Shown here: positions 36,018 through 47,773 of the stretch, one piece after another | Position numbering within the stretch: position 1 is the stretch's first letter | Layout: every line of letters starts with the position of its first letter | Source of the DNA: Lutibacter sp. A64 | GTDB taxonomy: Bacteria > Bacteroidota > Bacteroidia > Flavobacteriales > Flavobacteriaceae | NCBI RefSeq assembly: GCF_022429565.1 | Contig: NZ_CP092487.1 | Location: forward strand, 3,738,001 to 3,802,000 | Reading direction: 5' to 3' | Length of the DNA stretch: 64,000 nt | Translations under genes and position numbers: made by a program | The notes under the pieces: model-generated | Seen by the model: the letters and a program-made list of their open reading frames with translations, nothing else | What the model was told of the DNA's origin: nothing | Database searches by the model: none

Positions 36018-37616
36018 ATGAAAAAAATAGTTTTATTTTTTTTATTACTTTCTTCAACACTTATTGCTCAAAATAAGGTAAAAGTTGATTTAAGTAATCC
36101 AAATTCAACAATTTATACACATTTGTATTTTTTACAGACAGACTCTTATGAGCCTGAAAAAGCAGCTCAAACAATTTATGGTTTTGAAGGTGATGAAGCT
36201 GAAGAAATAGCTATTAAATTAAAGAAAATATTGGACGGAAAAGGATTAAAAGTAGACTTTTCTAAAGTTCCAAAAGATAATTCATATTCAGATTCAACAG
36301 GATATAAAGTAGGGTATAGGTATGTACTATTTCCTTATAGAATGCCAGATGTTTATGTTGAAAAAATTGGTGATAGTTGGTATTATTCACCAGATGTTTC
36401 AAATAATATAGATGTACTGTATAACAATATTTATCCTTGGTATACTGAAAAGTTACAACAAGTTGTTCCAGAATTTGGTAAAGAAAAAGTCTTTAACATA
36501 GAATTATGGAAATATTTTGGCTTGTTAATTTTATCAGTTATCTGTCTTGGGGTATTTTATGTTTTAAGAAGAATAATTTATTTTATTTTACAAAAGATTC
36601 AATATTGGCTCGTTAAAAAGTCTAATGATAAAATTAAATTAGCATTAAAAAAATTAACTAGACCAATTGTATTATTAATCTTAATTTGGTTTATAAAAGC
36701 CGAACTACCTTCATTAGCACTTCCATTAGATTTAAACACATTTATATTTTTGGCTTTAAATATTATGGTTACTGTTTTTTGGATTTATGTATTCTTAAAA
36801 CTAGTAAAGGTAGTTATGGATATTTATGCTGACTATGCAGAATCTACACACGGTAAATTGGATGACCAACTAGTGCCAATTTTATATAATTTTTTAAAAG
36901 GATTGGTACTGTTTCTTGGGTTTCTAAAACTCCTTACTCTTTTTGGGGTTGAACCTGTTACGGTTATTGCAGGGGCTTCAATTGGTGGTATTGCGGTTGC
37001 TTTGGCTTCTCAAGATACAGTCAAGAATTTTATTGGTACAATAATGATTTTTGTAGATAAACCATTTCATATTGGAGATTGGATAGAAGCAGGTATTGTA
37101 GCAGGTACAGTTGAATCTGTTGGGTTTAGATCTACTACGGTTAGAGCTGCAGATACTTCAGTATATCAAATACCAAACAGTACGTTGTCTGAAATGGTTG
37201 TAAATAATAAAGGACTTAGGGCGTATAGAAGGTATACAACCACTTTAGGGTTACGTTATGATACACCTCCAGAACTTATAGATGCTTTTGTAAAAGGTGT
37301 GCGTAAAATTATTGAATTACATCCAGCTACACGAGATGATGCCTTTAATGTTGAATTCTCTGGTTTTGGAGATTCTGCATTAGAAATACTTTTAAATGTA
37401 TACTTTGTTCAATTAGGTTGGAATGAAGAGCAAGCATCTAAACATAGTCTACACATTGCAATTTTAAAATTAGCAGCAGAAATAGGAGTTGATTTTGCAT
37501 TCCCATCTACAACGGTAATGATTGAGCAATTTCCAGAAAAGAAAAATATTGCTATAGATTATAATATTGAAGAAAGTAGAATTCAAAATATAATTGATGG
37601 TATAAAAAAAGAATAA
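36018..37616 (+). CDS. Mechanosensitive channel, MscS family
   Basis: The 532-residue protein has a signal peptide (SSTLIAQ), a periplasmic domain to about residue 160, then helices near 170-190, 215-235, 240-265 and 290-310. The MscS pore and beta domain follow: VTVIAGASIGGIAVALASQDTVKNFIGT, then FVDKPFHIGDWIEAG and VESVGFRSTTVRAADTSVYQIPN. These channels release solutes on hypo-osmotic shock. The large N-terminal domain is unlike E. coli MscS and is common in Bacteroidetes. Confidence 0.92.
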   Translation: MKKIVLFFLLLSSTLIAQNKVKVDLSNPNSTIYTHLYFLQTDSYEPEKAAQTIYGFEGDEAEEIAIKLKKILDGKGLKVDFSKVPKDNSYSDSTGYKVGYRYVLFPYRMPDVYVEKIGDSWYYSPDVSNNIDVLYNNIYPWYTEKLQQVVPEFGKEKVFNIELWKYFGLLILSVICLGVFYVLRRIIYFILQKIQYWLVKKSNDKIKLALKKLTRPIVLLILIWFIKAELPSLALPLDLNTFIFLALNIMVTVFWIYVFLKLVKVVMDIYADYAESTHGKLDDQLVPILYNFLKGLVLFLGFLKLLTLFGVEPVTVIAGASIGGIAVALASQDTVKNFIGTIMIFVDKPFHIGDWIEAGIVAGTVESVGFRSTTVRAADTSVYQIPNSTLSEMVVNNKGLRAYRRYTTTLGLRYDTPPELIDAFVKGVRKIIELHPATRDDAFNVEFSGFGDSALEILLNVYFVQLGWNEEQASKHSLHIAILKLAAEIGVDFAFPSTTVMIEQFPEKKNIAIDYNIEESRIQNIIDGIKKE

Positions 37617-37640
37617 ATTTTTTTAAATTTTAGCAAAAGC

Positions 37641-37675
37641 AAAGAGGCTGTCTATTTTTTAGACAGCCTCTTTTT
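37641..37675. terminator. Strong bidirectional terminator
   Basis: AAAGAGGCTGTCT and AGACAGCCTCTTT form a 13-bp stem around a short T-rich loop, with T and A runs on the flanks. It ends both the channel gene and the minus-strand type IX secretion cluster. Confidence 0.9.
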
Positions 37676-37701
37676 AAAGTTGTAAACTTTAGTATTAAAA
37701 A

Positions 37702-38685
37702 CTAATTTTCTTTTTCAGGATTTTTTAATTCCAAAATATCTTCAGAATGTTGTTTCTTCATCCAATAAAGAGGTGGTTGTCTTTTATGATCATTTCTTTT
37801 GTTTTTATTAAGGTTTAAAATAATAGAAAACTCGTGCGATCCATTATTATAATTAGAAAGGTTATTTGTAATCGCATCGTAAGTATATCCAACTTTTAAA
37901 TTGTCTGTCAATCTAAGTTGAAAAAGACCAGAGACAGATTCATCAATTCTATGTGAGATACCAAATTCTAATTTATCAAGCCACAAAATGCTAGCAGAAA
38001 TATCTGTTGAAAGTGGAGAATCATTTACCGCTCTTAACATAAAAGAAGGTCTTAGTTTAAATGAATCTCCTAAGTCAAACACATATCCAGAAGATATATA
38101 AAATATCATTTCATCTGAAGCACTAGAAACTACCGTACTGCTTTTATCGTAATGCTTGCTTTTTAAAATGTTTACGGTAGATAAGCTTGCAAAAAAGCGA
38201 TCTGTATAGTAAAACACACCCGCTCCCATATTAGGGTTAAATTCATTAATGTTTTCACTAAACAAATTGTCATTTTCAATACCGAGTTCTAATAAATTTA
38301 CATCTAGAAAACTACCTCCAGCTTTTAATCCAAAAGCAAGCGTAGAATTTTCATTTGGATAAATAGAATAGGAGAAATCTGCATAGATATCAGTTTCTTT
38401 TAATACAAACACTTTATCATTTACAATAGACAAACCTAAACCTACATTTTTATCAGTAGCTCCGTGAATTGATAAGGTCTGTGTTTCTGGGCTACCAGCT
38501 TCACCAGCCCACTGACTACGAATGTTTGCAGTAGCAGTAAATAATCCATGACTACCAGAGTAGGCAGGATTGATTAAGCTAAAGTTGTTATAATATTGTG
38601 TGTATAATGGGTCTTGTTGTGCATTACTTTTTAAAATGATTAAAAAAGCACTTACAAATACTAATTGTTTAAATATATTTTTCAT
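37702..38685 (-). CDS. PorP/SprF family type IX secretion membrane protein
   Basis: The 327-residue protein has a signal peptide (NAQQDP) and the family start DPLYTQYYNNFSLINPAYSGSHG. NIRSQWAGEAGSPETQTLS, GLGLSIVNDK and GYTYDAITNNLSNYNNGSHEFSI are also typical. PorP/SprF proteins are outer-membrane barrels that partner large adhesins with type B C-terminal signals, as SprF does for SprB. It lies 11 bases downstream of such an adhesin, which supports a dedicated pair. A short Lys/Arg-rich tail follows the barrel. Confidence 0.93.
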   Translation of the reverse strand: MKNIFKQLVFVSAFLIILKSNAQQDPLYTQYYNNFSLINPAYSGSHGLFTATANIRSQWAGEAGSPETQTLSIHGATDKNVGLGLSIVNDKVFVLKETDIYADFSYSIYPNENSTLAFGLKAGGSFLDVNLLELGIENDNLFSENINEFNPNMGAGVFYYTDRFFASLSTVNILKSKHYDKSSTVVSSASDEMIFYISSGYVFDLGDSFKLRPSFMLRAVNDSPLSTDISASILWLDKLEFGISHRIDESVSGLFQLRLTDNLKVGYTYDAITNNLSNYNNGSHEFSIILNLNKNKRNDHKRQPPLYWMKKQHSEDILELKNPEKEN

Positions 38686-38696
38686 CTTAATTTTTC

Positions 38697-41600
38697 TTAA
38701 TAATTGATGTATAACCAGCCTTTAACTATTTTACTTCCTCCATTAACACTTAACACATAAAAATATGGAGCTGCGGGTAATTTTTTAGATTTACCAGAAG
38801 ATACGCCATCCCAATAATTTTGATAATTTTTGGATTCATAAACTATGTTTCCATATCTATTATAGATTTGGATACTGTTATTAGGATATTTATGAAGTCC
38901 TTTAATTATAAACTCATCATTAGCTCCATCTCCATTAGGAGAGAACCCTTTCGGTATTTCTAACTCACCACTATCACAAACATCACCAATTCCATTACGG
39001 TCTAAATCTGCTTGATTGGCATTTGGAACTGTAGGACAATTATCTATGACGTTATTTACGCCATCACCATCCAGATCATCATCACAACTATCTGCAATAC
39101 CATCATTATCTAAATCATCCGAAGTAAAAGTTATAATAGCCATTTCTGATGCACTATTCCCCGCATTGTCAACAGCTGTTAATGTTACCGAAGTATCACC
39201 TAAAGTAGGACAGTTAAATGTTGTTTTATCTAAACTCATAGTAGCTATTCCACAAGTATCAAAACTACCATCATCAATGTCATTAGCATCGATGGTTGCA
39301 TTTCCATTACTGTCTAATTCAATAGAGATATTTTGTGTTATTACTATTGGGGCGTTTACATCTTCAACAGTAACTGTAGTTTCACAGAAACTAGTGTTTC
39401 CACTTGTGTCTGTTACAGTTAGTGTAATGGTGTTTTCGCCAATATCAGCACAGTCAAAAGTGTCTTTATCAATTATTATAGAGGCAATTCCACAATTATC
39501 TGTTGAACCGTTGTCTATTTGATCAACAGTAATACTTGCACTTCCAGTTTCATCTAATTGAATTGTAAAAGGAGCAGCACAACTAATTGTTGGAGCAATT
39601 AGTTCTTTAACAGTTACTATGGCTGTTGCACTTGTGCTATTTCCATTTGTATCTGTTACTCTTAATGTTACTGTATTATCTCCAATATTAGTACAATCAA
39701 ATGTTGTAATGTCTAATTCTAAAGTTTCAATTTCACAATTATCTGTTGAGTTGTTATTAATTTGGTCTGCTGTAATTGTAGCATTTCCATCGATGTCTAA
39801 TTCAACAATTATATTTTGAGTGTTTACTGTTGGAGCAATATTATCTTGAACAGTAACAATAGCATTGGCGTTAGCAATATTTCCGTTACTATCAGTTACT
39901 GTTAATGTTACTGTATTATCTCCAATAGTTGCACAATCAAATGTTGTAATGTCTAATTCTAAAGTTTCAATTTCACAATTATCTGTTGAGCTGTTATTAA
40001 TTTGATCTGCTGTAATAGTTGCAATTCCGTTTGCATCCAATTCAATAATTATATCTTGAGTGCTTATTGTTGGTGCAATATTATCTAGAACAGTAACAAT
40101 TGCACTGGCGTTAGTACTATTTCCGCTACTATCAGTTGCTGTAAGTGTTATTGTGTTTTCTCCAACATCAGTACAATCAAATGTTGTAATGTCTAATTCT
40201 AAAGTTTCAATTTCACAATTATCTGTTGAGTTGTTGTTAATTTGGTCTGTTGTAATAGTTGCAGATCCGTTAGCATCTAATTCAATAATTATATCTTTAG
40301 TGCTTATTGTTGGAGCAATATTGTCTTGAACAGTAACAACTGCACTGGCGTTAGCACTATTTCCATTAACATCGGTAATGGTAAGTGTTATTGTGTTTTC
40401 TCCAACATTAGTACAATTAAATGTTGTAATATCTAATTCTAAAATTTCAATTTCACAATTATCTGTTGAGTTGTTGTTAATTTGGTCTGCTGTAATAGTT
40501 GCAGATCCGTTAGCATCTAATTCAATAATTATATCTTTAGTGCTTATTGTTGGAACAATATTGTCTTGAACAGTAACAACTGCACTGGCGTTAGCACTAT
40601 TTCCATTAACATCGGTAATGGTAAGTGTTATTGTGTTTTCTCCAACATTAGTACAATTAAATGTTGTAATATCTAATTCTAAAATTTCAATTTCACAATT
40701 ATCTGTTGAGTTGTTGTTAATTTGGTCTGCTGTAATAGTTGCAGATCCGTTAGCATCTAATTCAATAATTATATCTTGAGTGCTTATTGTTGGTGCTATA
40801 TTGTCTTGAACAGTAACAATTGCACTGGCGTTAGCACTATTTCCGCTACTATCAGTTGCTGTAAGAATAACTGTATTTTCTCCAATATTTGCACAATTAA
40901 ACGTTGTGGTATCTAAAGCTAAAGTTTCAATTTCACAATTATCTGTTGAGCTGTTATTAATTTGGTCTGCAGTAATTGTTGCAGATCCGTTAGCATCCAA
41001 TTCAATAATTATATTTTGAGTGTTTATTATTGGAGCAATGTTATCTTCAATAGTCAAAATTGCATTTTCAGATGATACATTTTCATTAGTATCTACAACA
41101 TATAATTTAATTGTATTTTCTCCAAGATTGGAACAATTTAATGTTTGTTCTGAAAAACGTGTAATATTATTAATTTTAGCTCCTATACTTTTAATTTCGC
41201 AATTATCTGTTGAACCATTGTCGAAAATATTAGGTGAAATAGTAACTTCTCCATTTTCATCTAATTGTACGGTAACGTCTTTTGTCAAAACTGTTGGAGG
41301 AATGTTATCTTCAACCGTTACTGTAGCAGTGCAATAGTCAGTATTACCAGTGCTATCTGTAATAGTTAGTGTAACTATGTGTTCTCCTATATCGGTACAA
41401 GAAAAAGTAGCATTATCTATAGCTAAACTTACGGGGCCATCTGGATCAAAGGATCCATTATCTATATCAGAAGGTAAAATTGTAACATTACCTGTAGCGT
41501 TTAATTGTGCTGTAAAATTTTGACAAATTGCTGTTGGCATTGAATCTACTACTAATACAACGTCATTTCCATCTCCACCGTCATATTTTACAAATACAAA

Positions 41601-44600
41601 TTGACCGTTAAAAGGTATTGATGCATTGTTTGGAAGATCGCTAAAAGTTCCAATAACAGCATCAGTACCGTCATTATCGATAATTATAAATTCGTTAGCT
41701 TCTGGAAGGGTTCCAACAAAATTATTAACCAGTGTTAAGGTTGCATCAGTTACATCTACTGTACCATTTACTACAATTTGGTCGTAATCTGCTCCTGGAG
41801 TAGTTATATCGTTTATTTCAAATTCTGCCGTGTCTCCAGAACTTAATGTAAAGTTTCCATTAACAGTGACTTGTCCTGGCGATTGCCCTGGAGCAAGTAT
41901 TCCATTAATAAAAGTATTTGAAGCATTGAATATTGCATATCCGGGTATTCCAGTTGGGGTATTAATTTTACCTAAGCTTGCTGTTGCGGTTATATCTCCT
42001 CCTGCTGAAATAGGACCTATAAGTGTGGTTATATTTATGGCTGGATTAATTAGAGCTGAACTTGTACCATTTAGTTGAATACTACCTCCAACACTTGTAA
42101 TAGAGGTAGTATTATTAAGATAAAGCCCAATATTATTAGTTGTTCCATTACCTCCAGTACCGTTTATTTGTATAGAACCTGTGCCAGTTGCATTTATTAG
42201 AGAGCCAATATATGTTCCATAGTTATTTCCGCCTGCAGTTCCAGTAGAAATTCCATTAACTGTTATATTTCCATTCTCTGTACTTACTTCAGTTCCGTTG
42301 GTATTTATTTCCAAACCATAATTACCACCTGTTCCATTCCCACTTGTTCCATCTATAGTTATCGTTCCATTTCCAATTGTTGAAACCGTTGCTATATTTC
42401 TAATACTGGTTCCCAGATTAAAAGAACCTGTTGTTCCAGAATTACCGGTTCCAGAAATAAAAATATTTCCTCCATTGGAAGTTACCGAAACATCACCTTG
42501 TATTTCAATACCTCTGTTTTGTTGAACTCCTGTACCACCAGTACCTGTTATGTTTATAGACCCTGTTCCCATATTCCTTACTAATGCCAATGAAGAAATA
42601 CTAACTCCTTGGTTAAAATTACCTGTACCATTTCCACCGGTACCAGTTAAAGAGATTTCACCAGTATTAGTCCTTACAATTGATGCATTTTGTATTGCAA
42701 TTCCAAAATTATCACTATCACCAATTCCTCCAATTCCTTTAATATTAATAGAACCTCCTGCCAAATCTTCTACAGTAGCACCTTCAATAGATACTCCTTT
42801 ATTATAACTTCCAGTAGAAGTATTATCAGCTGTTCCTTTAATAGTGATACCTCCACCATTAGATTGTACAAGACCAGTATTATCAAATAATACTACTCCT
42901 CGGGCCCAACTATCACTTTGACCTCCATTTCCAGTTAAAGAGATAGCACCATTTCCACTAGTAATAATATCAACATCACCTATAGTTAGTAATCCCAAAT
43001 TGTCTCCATAACTACCAGATCCTCCAGTTCCTGTTACACTTATATTACCATCAACAGCATTTATACGTGTTCCGTTATTTAATCTTACACCTTGATTAAA
43101 GAAAGTTCCGTCTCCTCCAGTTCCTGTTAGAGCAATGGCTCCTGCTCCTGTATTTCCTATAGTAGCTTCATTTACTTCGATACCAAAGTTACTTGACCCA
43201 GACCCACCAATAGCACCTTGCCCTGTTATATCTATAGTGCCACTAGCTGCACTAATAGTTGTTCCCGAACCATTAATAAAAACCCCTCTATTTGAATCAG
43301 AGTTACCTCTTCCGTTACCTTCTAAAATAATAGAACCTGCGTTTGTTGTCCGTACCACGGAATTCCCTACTATTTGGATACCATCATTATAACTTAATCC
43401 ATCTCCTCCCGTACCCGTTAAAGCAATATTTCCACTTGTGGTATCTTTTATAGTTGAACCTCCCTCAATAGATATACCATAATTTGCATCAATACTACCA
43501 TTTCCATTTCCAAGCATTGTAATTCCTCCGCTAGCTGTTATAGCATCAGCATTAAAAAAGACAATACCTTTATTAAAACTCATTCCATTTGTAGCATTTC
43601 CTGTAATATCAATAGCTCCAGTTCCAGTTGATTGAATTAAAGCATCACCGATAATAGTAACACCTTCATTATTGTTTCCAGTACCGTTACCACCTGTTCC
43701 ATTAAGAGAGATATCTCCATTTACTGAAGATATAGTTGCTCCTGCACCTTTAAGGAGAATCCCTTGGTTAGCACTTACTCCTGCACTTCCTGTTCCAATT
43801 AGAGTGATTGTTCCACTATCTGTACTCTCAATAAATCCACCATTTTCTAATTGAATTCCATGATTATCATTTCCAGTTCCTGCTCCAAATCCTGTAAGCA
43901 ATGTTCCTCCTCCATTGTTTCTTATTCCAGATTCAGCACCAGCGAGCACAATACCTTTGTTAAAGTTTGTTCCTCCTGTTGCAGTTCCTAATAATTCAAT
44001 TAATCCAGCTGATGATTCTACTATTGCCGCCCCTGCAATTGTAACACCTTCATTATTGTTTCCAGTACCATTTCCGCCAGTACCAGTTAAAGAGATATTT
44101 CCAGTATTGGACTGAATTTTTGTATTAGTACCAACTAAGAATACTCCAATATTAGTATTAATTCCACTACCACCATTACCGTTCATACTAATACCTCCGG
44201 TTCCGGTTTGTATAACAGTTGACCCAGAGGAAATAAAAATACCTTGATTACTATTTCCTGTTGAAGTAGTGCTCCCTGTCCCATTTATATAAATGCCACT
44301 GGCATAGGCATTGGTTACCGAACTATTTTCTAATATTGCAACTCCTCTATTTTCGTTTCCTAATCCACCAGCTACTCCATTTAGACGAATATCTCCTCCA
44401 TTAGAAGTAACACTGGCCCCAAAACTAATTTGTACTCCATTATTTGAATTTTCTCCGGTACTTGCACCTGTACCATTAAAAGTAATGGCACCTGTGCCTG
44501 AAGTAATTACTTGTGCATTACCTTCTACCACAACGCCATAGTTAAAACTGTTCGTCCCTAGGCTTTGTGCGGTTCCTGTAAATAAAATATTACCAGATCC

Positions 44601-46241
44601 AGTAGTTTCAACCATAGATCCATTCCATATTAAAACTCCATCATAGTCTCCTGAGGTATTTCCATTTGCTAATAGGGTAATATTTCCATTTTCAGCAGTT
44701 ACAGAAGCAGCTGAGTTTATAATGATCTTAGAGTCACTAGTCATTGAAATGAAACCAGTTTCTGTGGTTGATATATCTTGTATTACCGAAATAGCTAAAG
44801 CATTCACTGTAATATTTCCAGTGCCAACACTGGTTGGGTTGGTTTGAAAGTTAACATAATCGTCAACGTCACCATTTATAGTTAAATCTGCATCAAAAGC
44901 AGCGTCAACCCCTTGCACAGATATAGTTTCTGCTTGAGTTCCCCCATTAATAGTTAATGAAATGGTTGGGTTAGAAAACACCATAGATTCAAAGGTGCCA
45001 TTATTTGAATAAAATTGAGTATATCCAGTAGATGTATCATTTTCTAAAACTGCGTTGTTAGCACTATTGGGTAAATTAAAAATTAAGTCATTTACAGTAG
45101 AACCAGACATATCTATAGGTTCTAAACCGGTATAATTTATTTGATTACCATCTAATAAAATACTACCATCATTGGCGTTGGTAAAATTACTGATTACTGT
45201 AGCAAAAGTACCTCCAGTTATGGTAAGTATGTCTCCAGGCATTGAATTGTTTTGATCACCACCATTATAACTAATAGGTATATTTATAGTATCTTCTGAA
45301 AAATCTACAATAAATGTATCATCACCTTCTAAAGTGTTAACTAAAATACTTGTTATTCCTGTACCGGGTATTGTAATTGTACTTGTTCCGCTTCCCGTAG
45401 CACCAGGAATATTAGTAGATATTTCTAAACCACTATTGTCTGTAATGATAAAAGCCCCATTGGCATAGGAAATAATTAAATCATCATTTTTACCAATAGT
45501 GTCTTCAATAGTTAAAATACCACCCACTAGTGTTACCAAAGTTTCATCAACTGGAGGTAATACATTGTAGGAGCAATTTTCATTTGCAGTTGGGCTAAAA
45601 ATTGTAGTATTATTATTTTTCCAATTAGATACGTTATTTATTATAGCTGAAAGTTCAACAGCAGTGCCCGTTAACGTATTTCCACTAGCAAGACTGCAAT
45701 CAAACTGCCAGTTGTCAGATTCTGCTGAACCTGCAGAATACAATCTAACAGCATTTACACCATTTTCCAATTGATCTGGAAGTGCAGAAGTTGAATTATT
45801 TATAGAAACTCCGTCCCAATTTGCGTCAGTTCCTGTAGCATCGTTATACTGTAGACCAGCAATAAAAACTGGAGCTGCAATGGTGCCTTGAATTGCAAAA
45901 AGTTGATCACCAATTATAGCGTAAGCAGCCGGAAAGAGTAAGCTCATATCTATGGTTACCACCTCTCCTGCAGATCTTGCTGAACCGCTGGTCCAAGTAA
46001 ATTCGCCATCACCCCAAAAGTTTGTGAAACCAGTGGCATCATCCCAACCTCTGTCGGTAAAGATAATTGTGGTTGCAGCATCAATATCTTTTAGTAAAAC
46101 AAAGGATACAGAATCTATAAAATTTGTTGCCCCATCGGTATTACTACCCACAAAAGCAATATCTCCTGGAGCAAGTGTTGTTTGAGCATTTGTGTAAAAA
46201 ACAGTTAGTGTTACAACCAACAAGAGTGTAATTTTTTTCAT
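38697..46241 (-). CDS. Giant multidomain adhesin with T9SS type B sorting domain
   Basis: This 2514-residue secreted protein has a signal peptide to about residue 20. Residues 22-195 form an N-terminal domain rich in Trp and Asp ([20 protein letters not shown]). Residues 470-1450 hold about 25 Gly/Thr/Asn-rich repeats of about 36-40 residues, patterned as a right-handed beta-helix. About ten modules of 80 residues with a paired Cys follow (1565-2370), then a Ca-binding thrombospondin type 3 stretch ([15 protein letters not shown]). The end is a CHU_C gliding-motility domain ([27 protein letters not shown]). It is probably exported by the type IX system onto the surface as an adhesin or gliding protein, with PorP/SprF encoded 11 bases downstream. 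Confidence 0.92.
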   Translation of the reverse strand: MKKITLLLVVTLTVFYTNAQTTLAPGDIAFVGSNTDGATNFIDSVSFVLLKDIDAATTIIFTDRGWDDATGFTNFWGDGEFTWTSGSARSAGEVVTIDMSLLFPAAYAIIGDQLFAIQGTIAAPVFIAGLQYNDATGTDANWDGVSINNSTSALPDQLENGVNAVRLYSAGSAESDNWQFDCSLASGNTLTGTAVELSAIINNVSNWKNNNTTIFSPTANENCSYNVLPPVDETLVTLVGGILTIEDTIGKNDDLIISYANGAFIITDNSGLEISTNIPGATGSGTSTITIPGTGITSILVNTLEGDDTFIVDFSEDTINIPISYNGGDQNNSMPGDILTITGGTFATVISNFTNANDGSILLDGNQINYTGLEPIDMSGSTVNDLIFNLPNSANNAVLENDTSTGYTQFYSNNGTFESMVFSNPTISLTINGGTQAETISVQGVDAAFDADLTINGDVDDYVNFQTNPTSVGTGNITVNALAISVIQDISTTETGFISMTSDSKIIINSAASVTAENGNITLLANGNTSGDYDGVLIWNGSMVETTGSGNILFTGTAQSLGTNSFNYGVVVEGNAQVITSGTGAITFNGTGASTGENSNNGVQISFGASVTSNGGDIRLNGVAGGLGNENRGVAILENSSVTNAYASGIYINGTGSTTSTGNSNQGIFISSGSTVIQTGTGGISMNGNGGSGINTNIGVFLVGTNTKIQSNTGNISLTGTGGNGTGNNNEGVTIAGAAIVESSAGLIELLGTATGGTNFNKGIVLAGAESGIRNNGGGTLLTGFGAGTGNDNHGIQLENGGFIESTDSGTITLIGTGSAGVSANQGILLKGAGATISSVNGDISLNGTGGNGTGNNNEGVTIIGDALIQSTGTGAIDITGNATNGMSFNKGIVFFNADAITASGGITMLGNGNGSIDANYGISIEGGSTIKDTTSGNIALTGTGGDGLSYNDGIQIVGNSVVRTTNAGSIILEGNGRGNSDSNRGVFINGSGTTISAASGTIDITGQGAIGGSGSSNFGIEVNEATIGNTGAGAIALTGTGGDGTFFNQGVRLNNGTRINAVDGNISVTGTGGSGSYGDNLGLLTIGDVDIITSGNGAISLTGNGGQSDSWARGVVLFDNTGLVQSNGGGITIKGTADNTSTGSYNKGVSIEGATVEDLAGGSINIKGIGGIGDSDNFGIAIQNASIVRTNTGEISLTGTGGNGTGNFNQGVSISSLALVRNMGTGSINITGTGGTGVQQNRGIEIQGDVSVTSNGGNIFISGTGNSGTTGSFNLGTSIRNIATVSTIGNGTITIDGTSGNGTGGNYGLEINTNGTEVSTENGNITVNGISTGTAGGNNYGTYIGSLINATGTGSIQINGTGGNGTTNNIGLYLNNTTSITSVGGSIQLNGTSSALINPAINITTLIGPISAGGDITATASLGKINTPTGIPGYAIFNASNTFINGILAPGQSPGQVTVNGNFTLSSGDTAEFEINDITTPGADYDQIVVNGTVDVTDATLTLVNNFVGTLPEANEFIIIDNDGTDAVIGTFSDLPNNASIPFNGQFVFVKYDGGDGNDVVLVVDSMPTAICQNFTAQLNATGNVTILPSDIDNGSFDPDGPVSLAIDNATFSCTDIGEHIVTLTITDSTGNTDYCTATVTVEDNIPPTVLTKDVTVQLDENGEVTISPNIFDNGSTDNCEIKSIGAKINNITRFSEQTLNCSNLGENTIKLYVVDTNENVSSENAILTIEDNIAPIINTQNIIIELDANGSATITADQINNSSTDNCEIETLALDTTTFNCANIGENTVILTATDSSGNSANASAIVTVQDNIAPTISTQDIIIELDANGSATITADQINNNSTDNCEIEILELDITTFNCTNVGENTITLTITDVNGNSANASAVVTVQDNIVPTISTKDIIIELDANGSATITADQINNNSTDNCEIEILELDITTFNCTNVGENTITLTITDVNGNSANASAVVTVQDNIAPTISTKDIIIELDANGSATITTDQINNNSTDNCEIETLELDITTFDCTDVGENTITLTATDSSGNSTNASAIVTVLDNIAPTISTQDIIIELDANGIATITADQINNSSTDNCEIETLELDITTFDCATIGDNTVTLTVTDSNGNIANANAIVTVQDNIAPTVNTQNIIVELDIDGNATITADQINNNSTDNCEIETLELDITTFDCTNIGDNTVTLRVTDTNGNSTSATAIVTVKELIAPTISCAAPFTIQLDETGSASITVDQIDNGSTDNCGIASIIIDKDTFDCADIGENTITLTVTDTSGNTSFCETTVTVEDVNAPIVITQNISIELDSNGNATIDANDIDDGSFDTCGIATMSLDKTTFNCPTLGDTSVTLTAVDNAGNSASEMAIITFTSDDLDNDGIADSCDDDLDGDGVNNVIDNCPTVPNANQADLDRNGIGDVCDSGELEIPKGFSPNGDGANDEFIIKGLHKYPNNSIQIYNRYGNIVYESKNYQNYWDGVSSGKSKKLPAAPYFYVLSVNGGSKIVKGWLYINY
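39131..41549 (-). repeat. Ten tandem 80-residue modules (240-bp period) in the adhesin gene
   Basis: Each module runs from a [19 protein letters not shown]-type start through STDNCEIE to TFDC and a final TVTV strand. The modules are immunoglobulin-like, HYR-type folds with two Cys that may form one disulfide. Units at 40321-40560 and 40561-40800 differ at only four of 240 bases by eye, so they arose by recent duplication. Outer modules are more diverged. Confidence 0.9.
41891..44834 (-). repeat. Beta-helix repeat region of the adhesin gene
   Basis: About 25 units of roughly 36-40 codons share the pattern GxGxIxLTGTGGxGTxxNxGVxI. Length varies by several residues between units. This resembles the stacked rungs of filamentous-haemagglutinin-like helices. 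The Gly/Thr/Asn bias gives long open frames on the opposite strand that are not genes. Confidence 0.85.
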
Positions 46242-46316
46242 AATAGATAAGTTTAGGCTCCTTTCAACTATGAAAGTGAACTTTAGTGAATTTTATAGGC
46301 GATAAAAGCAATCTGT

Positions 46317-46823
46317 TTAACTTCTTGAAGGGAAAATTCCAACTAATGCAATACAATAATTTATTCCTAAAAAAGGATCTCTTGTACTAAATGATTGTCC
46401 ACCACCAGTATTGCCAACGGATGTAGCTGCCATTACTTTATCTGTAGCAGCACCAAAAGCATTAGTTCCATCGCCAGCTATAAATGCTCCGGTAGGATCA
46501 TCCGTAGTGCCCTCTTCTTTCGCATTTACTGGGTGGTTGTGTGCAGGCAGATTTGCAACAGTAAGTGTACGGTTTTCAGCGCCACCTTTTTGTCCTTGAA
46601 CTACATTGTTTAGTCCAGGTCCTTGACCAAAATGTATTCCACTTCTACCTCTAAGGTCCGGTAGTGCAAAAGTAGTTCTGCCGTCACCACCATAAGTAGT
46701 TCCCAATAAAGAAAAAAGAGCTTGGTTTGAATTAATAGCTAAAAGTTGTCCATCGCATTTAGCCCATCCACGTGGTGCAAAATTAAATCCGAATGCTTGT
46801 ATTTGTCCTAAAAATGGTTCCAT
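46317..46823 (-). CDS. Phage tail-collar domain protein (microcystin-dependent protein family)
   Basis: This 168-residue protein starts MEPFLGQIQAFGFNFAPRGWAKCDGQ and has QALFSLLGTTYGGDGRTTFALPDLRGR. NLPAHNHPVNA and YCIALVGIFPSR are also family hallmarks. Members occur in phage tail fibres and as chromosomal MdpB-like proteins of unknown role. There are no other phage genes nearby, and it sits in line with the adhesin gene (75-base gap), so a surface-associated role is likelier than phage. No signal peptide is seen. Confidence 0.88.
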   Translation of the reverse strand: MEPFLGQIQAFGFNFAPRGWAKCDGQLLAINSNQALFSLLGTTYGGDGRTTFALPDLRGRSGIHFGQGPGLNNVVQGQKGGAENRTLTVANLPAHNHPVNAKEEGTTDDPTGAFIAGDGTNAFGAATDKVMAATSVGNTGGGQSFSTRDPFLGINYCIALVGIFPSRS

Positions 46824-46906
46824 AATAATTGATTTTTAAAAGTTAGTTAATATTAATTTTTAAGAAGATTTAGCTGTTACTTAAAAAAAACAGTTAAACA
46901 TGTATT

Positions 46907-47461
46907 TTAGATAGAAATATTAAAAACAACAGATGAATTGTTTTTAGCACCTTTTTTTATAGGAAATAAATTATCTTTTAATTGGATATTTTCTTCCCAA
47001 TGTTTTCCCGTAATGTTAGCTCCAAAATCATTTATTAATAATTCCGTAAAATATGTTTTTGAATTATTAGATACTTTAAAATAGATTCTGCTCATTTTAC
47101 CTTTTTCCTTATTAGGAAAGTCGGTTACAAAATTGTATTCACCATTAGTATTGGTTTTTAATTTTGCATGATGTTTGTATGTATTTGAATTTGGAGATAA
47201 ATGCCAAACCTCTATTGAAGTATTTGATAAAGGGAAAGTTCCGGTTTTATCAAATATTATCCCTTTTACAGATAAATGTTTTCCAAATAATGATGAGGTT
47301 CTCAAATCAGTAGTCTCTTTGGCATAAGGATTATATCCATCAAATGGACTTTCTGTATTTGTAAAAGAAGTAGCAAAAGTAGGTGAAGAAAATAGTGCTA
47401 AACCTGTTGCTGCAATTGCGGTATTGCGCAAAAACAACCTTCTAGAAGGAAGATTTTTCAT
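46907..47461 (-). CDS. Tat-exported intradiol dioxygenase-fold protein lacking iron His ligands
   Basis: The 184-residue protein has a twin-Arg signal (SRRLFLRN then a hydrophobic stretch). It continues with an intradiol dioxygenase-like beta sandwich: KGIIFDKTGTFPLSNTSIEVWHLSP, YKHHAKLKTNTNGEYNFVTDFP and KMSRIYFKVSN. In active enzymes the last block contains HxHF, with two Fe ligands; here it reads RIYF. It is therefore probably not a dioxygenase. It is followed by the collar protein and the adhesin on the same strand. Confidence 0.72.
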   Translation of the reverse strand: MKNLPSRRLFLRNTAIAATGLALFSSPTFATSFTNTESPFDGYNPYAKETTDLRTSSLFGKHLSVKGIIFDKTGTFPLSNTSIEVWHLSPNSNTYKHHAKLKTNTNGEYNFVTDFPNKEKGKMSRIYFKVSNNSKTYFTELLINDFGANITGKHWEENIQLKDNLFPIKKGAKNNSSVVFNISI

Positions 47462-47773
47462 GAATAAATTTGATTAGTTAGTATTGTAAATGTAATAAAA
47501 GTTACATAAAAAACAATATTTTTTTAAAAAAAATCATAAATACACTTGTTTTGTTGAATAAAAATCAGTAAAACAATTAAAAGATTAAATAGTATTTAAT
47601 TTAAAGGTAAGTCTTAATTTTAATGTTATAAAATTAATATAGTATTGTGTCACAATTTTTTTATTTAATTTTATAACTTAAATTTAAATAAATGTTTATC
47701 AAAATTAATTGTTGAAAAGAAAATTTAAATAAAATTATTTATAATAAATTACGTTAAAAAACACCAAATACTT
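47462..47773. other. 312-base divergent AT-rich intergenic region
   Basis: The region separates the minus-strand adhesin cluster from the plus-strand peptidase gene. It is almost entirely A and T, with runs of T and A near 47518-47530. No exact TAnnTTTG element, operator, hairpin or small gene was identified. Confidence 0.5.

Noticed and set aside
40060-41000. CRISPR-like regular repeats
   Set aside because: The period is 240 bp, the repeats are in frame within one protein, and there are no unique spacers or cas genes.
39016-44541. Many plus-strand open frames opposite the adhesin gene, including one of 168 codons
   Set aside because: They are rich in Val, Ser, Pro and Ile and simply mirror the Gly/Thr/Asn repeats of the minus-strand gene. 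They carry no domain and recur with the repeat period.
46317-46823. Prophage remnant based on the tail-collar protein
   Set aside because: No integrase, capsid, terminase or other tail gene is near, and this protein family is common on chromosomes outside phages.
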